NCBI RefSeq assembly: GCF_021738965.1
Contig: NZ_JAKKOQ010000013.1
Span: forward strand, 141,539-205,538
Reading direction: 5' to 3'
Length of the DNA stretch: 64,000 nt
From: Gordonia zhenghanii
GTDB lineage: Bacteria; Actinomycetota; Actinomycetes; Mycobacteriales; Mycobacteriaceae
This document shows, piece by piece, positions 51,824 through 59,642 of this stretch; position 1 is the stretch's first letter; each line of letters opens with the position of its first letter. The notes under the pieces were generated by a model that was not told where the DNA came from, did no database searches, and saw nothing but the letters and a program-made list of their open reading frames with translations. The position numbers and the translations under genes were made by a program.

Positions 51824-51899
51824 TCGCGTCAGTGGTACCGCTCAGCATGTAGGGCTGTCTATCCGAGCTCCTATGGCCTCAGCGGTACCACTGACGCGA
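51824..51899. repeat. 19-bp perfect inverted repeat between convergent genes
   Basis: TCGCGTCAGTGGTACCGCT at 51824-51842 and its exact complement AGCGGTACCACTGACGCGA at 51881-51899 flank 38 bases. The element ends five bases before the stop of the DUF218 gene and 125 bases after the regulator gene. It could be a bidirectional terminator or a small dispersed element. Confidence 0.75.
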
Positions 51900-51903
51900 C
51901 GAG

Positions 51904-52992
51904 CTACCACGACATCGCGTACTCGACCTCGGTCTGCAGCCCGCTGAGGTACCAGATGAGGGCGAGCATCGCCCACACGAGACACGAGCCCGCGGCCCAG
52001 AGGATCAGATTGGCTCGACGGTAGTGGACCAGACAGGCAGTGAACTCTCGTAGAAATCCTGCAGGCACGTAGTAGCGGGCGGTCGGTGCACCGACGACGG
52101 TCGCGTCGAGACCGAGACGCCGTGTCAGCGACGCGGCGCGCAAGACGTGGAAGTCGCTCGTCACTACCGTCAACGACGGTGCGGGATAGACGATCTCGGC
52201 GAGCGCCGCCCGCGAGTTGATCAGATTCTCCTCGGTGGTCGTCGACGTGTCCTCGCGGACGATCCGGTGCTCGTCGACCCCGGCGTCTATCGCATACCGC
52301 GCCATCGCCTCCGCCTCCGCGAGCACCTCGTCACTGCCTTTTCCGCCGGACATGACCAGCAGCGGTTCGTGGTCGGGTCCTCCTGCTGCGTCGAGCATCT
52401 CGATTCCCCTGTCGATCCGAGCGGCCAACAGCGGGGTCACCTTGTCGCCCGCGAGCCCTGCGCCCAACACGATGACGGCGTCGGACGGCATCGGACGACC
52501 CACCCGGCTGTACACGAGGGCGTACGCCGTATATCCGAAGAGCGCAGTCACCAGGATGGCTATCGGTATCACCACGAACGGAACGAGGAGCGCGATCGTG
52601 GTGTACGAGTCGACCGTCACGAGCGCGATGGCGGTGGCGACCGTCGCGACGAGGACGATCAGCAGGAACACTCCGAACACCGCCGGTACAAGGGTCGCGA
52701 CCCGTAGGCCCTCGCGCCGCACCACGATGACGGCGTTGATCAGCAGGTAGATCGACACTGCGAACACTGCGACGAACACCAGCATCACCGGGCCGAAGAC
52801 CGCGATGTCGGCGAGATCGGATTCGGGTGACAGTGCTGAGGCCAGCAGGACGACGAAGATCCACGTGACGACGATGCCTGCGAGGATCGCCATGCCGTAT
52901 CCGGTATGTCGTGGCTCTCGGACGATCCGTGCACCGATGATCGTCCACAGCGCCAGCGCGAGAACTCCGAAGCAGATCGTCGCGATCGTCAT
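51904..52992 (-). CDS. YdcF/ElyC-family (DUF218) membrane protein
   Basis: This 362-residue protein has about six N-terminal transmembrane helices (to about residue 165), then a DUF218 domain: AVIVLGAGLAGDKVTPLLAARIDRG, LVMSGGKGSDEVLAEAEAMARYA, and ENLINSRAAL, ending VVTSDFHVLRAA. A last hydrophobic segment lies near 330-352. In E. coli relatives (ElyC, SanA) act in envelope integrity, but this form with many N-terminal helices is uncharacterised. GAGGGAG lies eight bases before the ATG. An inverted repeat adjoins its 3' end. Confidence 0.88.
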   Translation of the reverse strand: MTIATICFGVLALALWTIIGARIVREPRHTGYGMAILAGIVVTWIFVVLLASALSPESDLADIAVFGPVMLVFVAVFAVSIYLLINAVIVVRREGLRVATLVPAVFGVFLLIVLVATVATAIALVTVDSYTTIALLVPFVVIPIAILVTALFGYTAYALVYSRVGRPMPSDAVIVLGAGLAGDKVTPLLAARIDRGIEMLDAAGGPDHEPLLVMSGGKGSDEVLAEAEAMARYAIDAGVDEHRIVREDTSTTTEENLINSRAALAEIVYPAPSLTVVTSDFHVLRAASLTRRLGLDATVVGAPTARYYVPAGFLREFTACLVHYRRANLILWAAGSCLVWAMLALIWYLSGLQTEVEYAMSW

Positions 52993-53149
52993 CACTGCAC
53001 TCCCTCGTTCACGATGATTCAGACGTTGTTCCACGGGCCGGCCCGGTCGACGCCGGTGTGGGCGAAGGACTTCCGTGACGCAACGCTGGTGTCAAGCACT
53101 ATCACGGACGAGGACTGTCCGTGGTCGAGGAACAGTTGATCCGTCACGC

Positions 53150-53704
53150 TCAGTCCGCAGGCAGGTCCGGGTACGTCACCCGACCGTCGGCGTCGACGGA
53201 CGGTTTGGCGCCCCATTGGCCGAGGACATGCGTGCGAGGGGCGCCGCCGGTGACCAGATGTTCGACGGTCCAGCCCTGCGCGACGAGCGTGTTGGCGATG
53301 ATCAGGCGATGGCACCGCCACGGCATCGGTTCGCCGCACATGATCGCGACCCGGTGCGACCGCGCGATGCTCGTGAGTTCATCGAGACCGCTCCGGAACT
53401 CCTCGGTGAGCGTGTAGTCCGCGTAGTTCTTGAAGCTCTGGTTCTGCCACGCGGCATTGACGGCGGGGTCGACGTCCTGACGCCGCCGTCTGCCTCCGAG
53501 TTCGGGAATCCGCCGATACTCGATGCCGTCTTCGGGGAGCCACTCGGCCAGCGCATCCGATCCGAACTGCGGATTGCGTCGAGACCCGGGGTGGGCACGC
53601 ACGTCGACGATCACCTCGACACCGTGCTCGTCTAGAGGCTCGAGGAAGTCGGGAATCGGGCACGTCCAGTGCCCGATGGTCCAGATCGTGCGAGGCTCGT
53701 TCAC
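53150..53704 (-). CDS. DUF488 family protein
   Basis: This 184-residue protein matches the DUF488 pattern: TIWTIGHWTCPIPDFLEPL at the N-terminus, VIVDVRAHPGSRRNPQF and IEYRRIPELGG, then IMCGEPMPWRCHRLIIANTLV, with the conserved C-x(5)-C-H region. The fold may be a nucleotide-binding or metal enzyme, and its function is unknown. The GTG start has a GGAGGGG site. It lies 12 bases downstream of the disrupted DUF2945 gene on the same strand. Confidence 0.88.
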   Translation of the reverse strand: MNEPRTIWTIGHWTCPIPDFLEPLDEHGVEVIVDVRAHPGSRRNPQFGSDALAEWLPEDGIEYRRIPELGGRRRRQDVDPAVNAAWQNQSFKNYADYTLTEEFRSGLDELTSIARSHRVAIMCGEPMPWRCHRLIIANTLVAQGWTVEHLVTGGAPRTHVLGQWGAKPSVDADGRVTYPDLPAD

Positions 53705-53716
53705 GTGGCCCCTCCG

Positions 53717-53931
53717 TCAGTCGATCCGATGCAGCGCGCTGCCCTTGTGCATGGCGACGTGGTCGGTCTTGTCGCTCGTGATCTCGTACTGGGGATCGTC
53801 CGGGGTGCAGCGACGCATGTGGCCCTTGTACTCGGTGTCTTTCGTGTGTTTTTTCACTATGACACCGGAGACTTCCCCGGCCTCTCGGAGTTCCAACCCA
53901 CGTGGTCGCCCACCGCAAAATCGTTGCTCAT
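53717..53931 (-). pseudogene. DUF2945 (hypervirulence-associated TUDOR-like) gene, frameshifted
   Basis: From an ATG at 53931 the frame gives MSNDFAVGDHVGWNSE, then shifts to RPGKSPVS and a stop. Another frame continues AGEVSGVIVKKHTKDTEYKG and ends DKTDHVAMHKGSALHRID, which is the rest of a DUF2945 domain. The join is at GAGAGGCC (53880-53887 on the plus strand); removing one AG dinucleotide restores GAGGCCGGGGAAGTC and a single 70-residue reading. A two-base duplication, or a sequencing error, is the simplest cause. The intact family is a small beta-barrel of unknown function. Confidence 0.75.
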
Positions 53932-53951
53932 GACCGCACCGTACCGCCAGT

Positions 53952-54027
53952 CGAGCAGAGTCGAGACCCCTCCCACCAGACGAGCAGAGTCGAGACCAAT
54001 CCCAGCCGAACGAGCAGAGTCGAGACC
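53952..54027. repeat. Three direct repeats of CGAGCAGAGTCGAGACC
   Basis: Identical 17-base copies start at 53952, 53981 and 54011 (29- and 30-base period) with unrelated 12- and 13-base spacers. They fill the divergent region between the disrupted DUF2945 gene and the amidohydrolase gene. A related copy occurs at 24564-24582. They may be a regulator array or a dispersed repeat. Confidence 0.75.
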
Positions 54028-54054
54028 AACAGCAGACACAGAAGGTACACGCCC

Positions 54055-54810
54055 ATGACGCAGCCAATCTTCGACGCCCATCTCCACATCATCGACCCCG
54101 CCTATCCGCGGGTGGAGAACGACGGATATCTACCCGACCCGTTCACCGTCGCGGACTATCGAACACGTATAGACGGTCTCGGCATCGATGGCGGCGCCGT
54201 CGTTTCCGGGTCGTTCCAGGGCTTCGATCAGGGGTACCTCATCGAGGCTCTCAAGAGTCTCGGTCCACGCTATGTCGGCGTCACCCAGATCCCCGCCGAC
54301 ACGACAGACCACGAGATCTCCGACCTCCACGACGCAGGCGTGCGAGCCGTACGGTTCAACGTCGCGCGCGGCGGTTCAGCGGGCCTGGACGACATGGACC
54401 GTCTCGCCCGCCGCGTGCACGATATGAGCGGCTGGCACGCGGAGTTCTACATCGATGCCCGCACCATCGACGATGATCTCAGTGCTCGGATCGCCAGACT
54501 CCCCGCCGCCAGCGTCGACCACCTCGGTATGCACGAGGACGGCCTGCCGAACCTGTTGCGCCTCGTCGAGCAGGGAGTGCGGGTCAAAGCTACCGGATTC
54601 GGGCGGATCCATATGGACCCCGCGACGGTGATCCGGGCGATCATGGACATCGACCCGACCGCGCTCATGGTCGGCACCGACCTGCCCTCGACCCGTGCCA
54701 GGCGCCCGTTCCAGGACGACGACTTCGAGTACATCGCTCAGGTGCTCGACCCGTCGCAGGTCGCGGATGTCTTCTGGAACAACGCGGCTGCGTTCTACTT
54801 CGAGTCATGA
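54055..54810 (+). CDS. Amidohydrolase-family metal-dependent hydrolase (amidohydro_2)
   Basis: This 251-residue TIM-barrel protein begins IFDAHLHIIDPAYP, giving the D-x-H-x-H metal motif at the N-terminus. It continues with GVRAVRFNVARGG, and ends with LMVGTDLPSTRARRPF, the C-terminal aspartate block. It is shorter than many members and resembles the 2-pyrone-4,6-dicarboxylate hydrolase/decarboxylase-like branch. GAAGGT lies before the ATG. Its substrate is unknown. It follows three direct repeats and precedes a small membrane protein gene by 21 bases. Confidence 0.85.
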   Translation: MTQPIFDAHLHIIDPAYPRVENDGYLPDPFTVADYRTRIDGLGIDGGAVVSGSFQGFDQGYLIEALKSLGPRYVGVTQIPADTTDHEISDLHDAGVRAVRFNVARGGSAGLDDMDRLARRVHDMSGWHAEFYIDARTIDDDLSARIARLPAASVDHLGMHEDGLPNLLRLVEQGVRVKATGFGRIHMDPATVIRAIMDIDPTALMVGTDLPSTRARRPFQDDDFEYIAQVLDPSQVADVFWNNAAAFYFES

Positions 54811-54831
54811 CAGCAGAAACGGAGTCGTCCC

Positions 54832-55245
54832 ATGCACCCCATCCTCACCCCTGCAGCCGATACTGTCGGGACCGTCTCAGTCGCGTTGGGTGGTCTTCTG
54901 ACATTCGCACCGCTCTCGGGCGGCCGATGGCTCGCTTTGACGGAGACCGATGCCAAAAGTCGACGCGCGCTCGGAATAGCGGACCTCGTCCTCGGCATCA
55001 CGATCGTGGCTGGCCGGTCGTCTCATTGGCGGTGGCAGGCCGTGGGCGCACGAGCACTGCTCCACTTTCTCTTCGCGCGTGAATACATACGTAACAGTCG
55101 TCGATCCAGCGCCATCGCGATGTGTGCATTGTTCGCCGTCGACGCGACGGTAGCGATCGGGCTCCGTGAAGGACGTCGTTCCGTCCCTGCAGATTCCGGG
55201 CACTGTTCTGTGCGAGAAAGTGGCACCGAGCTGGAGCAGAACTGA
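54832..55245 (+). CDS. Small hypothetical membrane protein
   Basis: This 137-residue protein has about three hydrophobic segments (roughly 12-28, 45-60 and 95-110) joined by charged loops. A GGAG site lies eight bases before the ATG, and it follows the amidohydrolase gene by 21 bases, so co-transcription is likely. The C-terminal 25 residues are polar. I do not recognise the family, and no motif suggests a function. Confidence 0.6.
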   Translation: MHPILTPAADTVGTVSVALGGLLTFAPLSGGRWLALTETDAKSRRALGIADLVLGITIVAGRSSHWRWQAVGARALLHFLFAREYIRNSRRSSAIAMCALFAVDATVAIGLREGRRSVPADSGHCSVRESGTELEQN

Positions 55246-55344
55246 GACTCAGATGCTCGAAGACGGCCCGCGGAGTCTCGGCGACCAGGGCAAGCCAACG
55301 ACTTCGGTCGCACCAGGTGCGCATACGTAGCGCTGTCTAGGTCA

Positions 55345-55595
55345 TTAGTGGTAGCGAGCCTGCAGGATCACGAGATCGTCGCCGTCCTCTAGATAGACGA
55401 GCCGTGCTCGTCGGTAATGCGCCGCGACCACGACCCCTGGGCTCCGTACTTCAACTGCTCGGGCTTGCCGATCCCGGAGAACGGTTCACGAAGGCAGGCG
55501 TCGATGAGCGCGTTGACACGCTTCAGGACCTTCCGGTCGACCGTCTGCCAATGCTTGTGATCTTCCCAAGCGGACTGGTCCCAGACCGGACGCAC
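55345..55595 (-). pseudogene. yoeB: YoeB/Txe-family toxin gene, frameshifted near the C-terminus
   Basis: The frame from a GTG at 55595 matches YoeB through GIGKPEQLKYGAQGSWSRRITDEH, then stops early. Adding one base after CAC lets the frame run LVYLEDGDDLVILQARYH to a TAA at 55345, giving 83 residues, the family length. The conserved C-terminal RYH holds the histidine that is catalytic in YoeB ribonucleases, so the single-base deletion should abolish toxicity. The start follows the antitoxin stop directly. It could also be a sequencing error. Confidence 0.8.
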
Positions 55596-55856
55596 TCAAG
55601 CTTCCTCGTCTGATCGATCAAGGTCGTGGACCTCGGTCTTCCCCGCGCGGGCGCGGTCATAAGCATCGAGTAACCGGCGAGCATTTGCCGGCGAGCGGAA
55701 CAGATATGCGGTCTCCTGCCACGCGGCGTACTCATCAGCCGGCATGAGGACGGCATTGCCGTTGCGGGAGACGATCTCGACAGCTTCGCGGTCCTCGTTC
55801 ACGCGCTCGATGAGCGGGAACAGCGTCTTGCGCGCTTCACTTGCGCTGATGGACAT
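55596..55856 (-). CDS. yefM: YefM/Phd-family antitoxin
   Basis: This 86-residue protein begins MSISASEARKTLFPLIERVNEDREAVEIVSRNGNAVLMPADEY, the N-terminal DNA-binding and dimerisation domain of YefM antitoxins, with the toxin-binding C-terminal tail FRSPANARRLLDAYDRAR following. It neutralises YoeB and represses its own operon. The reading frame is intact although the partner toxin is broken. A GGGGGT-type site precedes the ATG, and the stop is directly followed by the toxin GTG. Confidence 0.9.
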   Translation of the reverse strand: MSISASEARKTLFPLIERVNEDREAVEIVSRNGNAVLMPADEYAAWQETAYLFRSPANARRLLDAYDRARAGKTEVHDLDRSDEEA

Positions 55857-56144
55857 GTTGAGGACCCCCTGACCCGACTGAGAGTGGCATAACATTACGG
55901 TACCGCTCTTTGTATGCGGACTATCTGCAGCGTTGGCGAGCAGAACGTCGCCTTCACGTTGGGAAGTCCTGATACTCCGGAAGGAAGGGCGACGTGCATA
56001 GTCGCCCCTGAATCCAGGACGGGGCGAAACACGTGGCGACTGCCCCGAATACCTCGTCGCGCGTGGAGTCCGGAAGTATTGACACTGTGCATCGAGGCTA
56101 GTGGAAGTACGAAGGCGACACCGACCCCCTTCGCGGTGTCGACT

Positions 56145-56564
56145 TCACGTTGTCCACGGGTTCAGAACTTGAACACCAGTCTCCGCAAAATCTTTCTCGT
56201 TGCGCGTGGCGCAAACAGCACCGTTCGCCCGGCAGATCGCCGCGATCTGCGCATCAGGGGTACTGATCGGCAGCCCTGCCACTTCTCGAGCGAACAGAAC
56301 TTCTGCGTACTCTGCAGCGGCCTCGTCATCGAACGTGAGAAGCGAACGCGTGTTTCGGTACGGATCGAGTGCGGAACCGAGCGCTGCCTCCAAACCACTC
56401 TTACGCCGACCATCCGGCAGCCGCCGCACACCCGCGAGCAATTCGGCGAGTGTGATCGTCGTGATCGCAACGTTGTCCGTGAGGGACTCGAGCCACGCGA
56501 TCACGCCAGGGTCGGGCGTCGGCCGGAGAGCCTCCGAGATGACGCACGTATCGAGAACGATCAT
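56145..56564 (-). CDS. vapC: VapC/FitB-family PIN-domain toxin
   Basis: This 139-residue predicted ribonuclease has the four acidic PIN residues: D5 in MIVLDTCVISE, E41 in TLAELLAG, D104 in TPDAQIAA and D125 in RNEKDF. This layout is closest to the FitB/VapC group. The ATG overlaps the antitoxin stop by four bases, the usual arrangement. Its targets are unknown. Codon use is somewhat less GC-biased than in the core genome, fitting the accessory region. Confidence 0.93.
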   Translation of the reverse strand: MIVLDTCVISEALRPTPDPGVIAWLESLTDNVAITTITLAELLAGVRRLPDGRRKSGLEAALGSALDPYRNTRSLLTFDDEAAAEYAEVLFAREVAGLPISTPDAQIAAICRANGAVCATRNEKDFAETGVQVLNPWTT

Positions 56565-56794
56565 CCGAAATCCACCGAACGCGCGGCGTCCGACCGATCA
56601 GGAATCTGCAGTTCCTCAACCCCACCCACGTCCCGGGCGACGTTCATCAGCGCGATCCCGATGTGGGGCCGGGACGAAGCGCGCGTCAAAATGTCGCGCA
56701 CCTCTGCTTCCATCGAACGGCCGTGCTCCTTGGCCTGCGCAGCCAAACGATTCTTCACGGACTCATCAAGACCACGGACAATGATCGACGACAC
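56561..56794 (-). CDS. vapB: VapB/FitA-family antitoxin
   Basis: This 77-residue protein has an N-terminal ribbon-helix-helix (VSSIIVRGLDESVKNRLAAQAKEHGRSMEAEVRDILTRA), followed by a short toxin-binding tail. It neutralises the VapC encoded next and represses the operon. The GTG at 56794 is chosen because GGGAGG lies eight bases upstream; an in-frame GTG at 56803 sits almost on that site. A perfect palindrome 22 bases upstream is the likely operator. Confidence 0.9.
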   Translation of the reverse strand: MSSIIVRGLDESVKNRLAAQAKEHGRSMEAEVRDILTRASSRPHIGIALMNVARDVGGVEELQIPDRSDAARSVDFG

Positions 56795-56815
56795 CGGCAC
56801 CACCTCCCGAGATTC

Positions 56816-56833
56816 GATAGCATCAATGCTATC
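56816..56833. promoter_or_regulatory. VapB operator palindrome
   Basis: GATAGCAT-CA-ATGCTATC is a perfect 8-2-8 inverted repeat just upstream of the antitoxin start. FitA- and VapB-type ribbon-helix-helix proteins bind such sites, so it should mediate autoregulation. Confidence 0.8.
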
Positions 56834-56838
56834 ACTCC

Positions 56839-57132
56839 GTGAAGCAAGACCGAAGCCTTCTCACCTTCCGCGGTGGCGGCGGTCGCAGTAACCCCGATGA
56901 CGAGATATGGCTGCCTGTCGTCGAGCACGGTCCCAAGCGCACGACTAGGAGATCCGTGAAGCCGGGGTTCGTCGGCGACGGGACCCTTCGGTTCGAGGCA
57001 TCAGGCCAGATCCAAGCCATTTTAGTAGACGCCATCGATATCCGAGACCTGCTTGAGGAGGCGCTCAAGTACCTCTGTTCGAGGCTACCGAATGGATACT
57101 CGGCTCCCGGCATCACACGAGGCGTCTCCTGA
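56839..57132 (+). CDS. Doubtful ORF, 97 aa, divergent from vapBC
   Basis: A GTG-started frame of 97 codons lacks a ribosome binding site. Its codons include AGG, AGA, TTA, GTA and ATA, so third-position G/C is clearly lower than in core genes. The C-terminal third (IQAILVDAIDIRDLLEEALKYL) could be an amphipathic helix. It overlaps the promoter side of the vapBC operon. It may be a transferred small gene or non-coding accessory DNA; I do not recognise it. Confidence 0.3.
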   Translation: MKQDRSLLTFRGGGGRSNPDDEIWLPVVEHGPKRTTRRSVKPGFVGDGTLRFEASGQIQAILVDAIDIRDLLEEALKYLCSRLPNGYSAPGITRGVS

Positions 57133-57210
57133 ACGACCGTGTGCCATCGCGCGGAGAAATCCTTAGGAAACTGTGAGCGTGATAACCCACATCACTCAAC
57201 GCTGGACAGA

Positions 57211-57247
57211 AAACGTCCTCGGTTTCATTTAGAAACCGAGGGCGTTT
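57211..57247 (-). terminator. Rho-independent terminator of ychF
   Basis: AAACG-T-CCTCGGTTTC pairs with GAAACCGAGG-G-CGTTT across a five-base loop, a 16-pair stem with one T:G wobble. On the minus strand it is followed by TTTT. It begins 14 bases after the ychF stop, as expected. Confidence 0.8.
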
Positions 57248-57260
57248 GAGCTAAGAAGAC

Positions 57261-58340
<1,080 letters not shown>

Positions 58341-58348
58341 GGGAGGTG

Positions 58349-58354
58349 AGTCTA
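58349..58354 (-). promoter_or_regulatory. -10 element of a leaderless ychF promoter
   Basis: TAGACT (minus strand) fits TAnnnT and lies eight bases before the ychF GTG, at the very end of the AI-2E transporter gene. No Shine-Dalgarno is seen. Confidence 0.35.
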
Positions 58355-59542
58355 TCCGCCGCCCGCGGCCTTCGCCGCCGCGGCATCCTCCTCGGCCACC
58401 TCTTCGCCCGCGGCCCTGCCTATCTGTTCCAAGATGTAGCGGAGCGCGACGGCCAGACACGACACCGCGGGAACCGCGAGGAACGCCCCGGTGATGCCGA
58501 AGAGCGTGCCGCCGAGCGTCACCGACAGCAGGACGATCACGGCGTGCAGGTCCATCGATTTGGCCTGCAGCCACGGCTGCAGCACGTTGCCTTCGATCTG
58601 CTGCACCACCAGGATGATCCCCAGCACGATCAGCGCCTTCGTCACGCTCGCGGACACGAGCGCGATCAACACAGCCAACGCTCCCGCCACGAATGCGCCG
58701 ACGATCGGAATGAACCCACCGAGGAATGTGATCACGATCAGCACGCCCGCCAGCGGGACGTTCAAGATCAGCAGACCGGCACCGATCAACGCTGCGTCGA
58801 CGAAACTCACGATGGCCTGCGTCCGGATGAAACCGCCCAACGTGTTCCACATCCGCAGCAGGACCTCGCCGAGGTGCGACCGGTCCGGCGCAGTACCCAT
58901 CGTGTGGTTGAGCCACGGCACGAACCTGGGGCCGTCCTTCAAGAAGAAGAACACCAGCACGGCCGTCGTGAACAACGTGACGAGCACGGACGTCGCAACA
59001 CCGACACCGCTGAACACGCCTGACGCGATGACACTGGCACTCGCCTGCAGTTTGGCCGTGATCTCGTCGACGAACGAACTGATCTGCTCGTCATCGACGT
59101 TCAACGGCGGCCCCTGCGCCCAGTCCTGAATCTTCTGGACGCCGTCGATGGCCTGGCTCGCGAGAGCGGGCGCCTGATCGACGATCGACGGGACAATGAG
59201 CCCGATGACGCCACCGACCACGCCGAGCGCAACGAGTATCACGAGGAGCACGGCTACGGCTGGCGGCACCCGGTGCGCACGCAACCATCGGACCGGAGGC
59301 CACAGGACGGTGGCGACGACGATCGCAAGAACCACCGGAAGCAGGATGACCCAGAACTTGGCTAGCACGATCAGCAGGACGTACAGGAACGCCAGGACGA
59401 GGAGCATCTGCAGGCAGACGACCGCCGTCGACCGGAGACCTGCCAAGAACACCCGGCCCCGCGACGAGTGCGACGCCGCTTCGACCTCTGGTTCGTCGTC
59501 GCCGACCTCGGCCGCTTCGACTTCCTCGTTCGACTCCTTCAC
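58352..59542 (-). CDS. AI-2E family transporter (TqsA/PerM-like)
   Basis: This 396-residue membrane protein has about eight transmembrane helices after a 40-residue acidic N-terminus. LLPVVLAIVVATVLWPPVRWL, FFFLKDGPRFVPWL and TFLGGFIPIVGAFVAGALAVL, with ILVVQQIEGNVLQPWLQAKSMDLHAVIVLLSV, are the conserved blocks of the family. Some members export AI-2 or exchange sodium for protons, but most are uncharacterised. The GTG at 59542 is preferred; an in-frame GTG at 59587 would extend it 15 residues. It is followed on the same strand by ychF. Confidence 0.9.
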   Translation of the reverse strand: MKESNEEVEAAEVGDDEPEVEAASHSSRGRVFLAGLRSTAVVCLQMLLVLAFLYVLLIVLAKFWVILLPVVLAIVVATVLWPPVRWLRAHRVPPAVAVLLVILVALGVVGGVIGLIVPSIVDQAPALASQAIDGVQKIQDWAQGPPLNVDDEQISSFVDEITAKLQASASVIASGVFSGVGVATSVLVTLFTTAVLVFFFLKDGPRFVPWLNHTMGTAPDRSHLGEVLLRMWNTLGGFIRTQAIVSFVDAALIGAGLLILNVPLAGVLIVITFLGGFIPIVGAFVAGALAVLIALVSASVTKALIVLGIILVVQQIEGNVLQPWLQAKSMDLHAVIVLLSVTLGGTLFGITGAFLAVPAVSCLAVALRYILEQIGRAAGEEVAEEDAAAAKAAGGG

Positions 59543-59642
59543 GCCCTCATGGTCACATAGCGGTCCGACAAATCCCGCGCGGCGCACCGCCGTGTCTGAT
59601 TTCCGCTAGACGAAGCACCCCGCAAATGGGAGCGTTAGCGGT

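Noticed and set aside
55914..56160. Start of a long plus-strand frame antisense to vapC
   Set aside because: The region upstream of vapC's 3' end has no recognisable domain and the frame mostly mirrors vapBC. Treated as intergenic.
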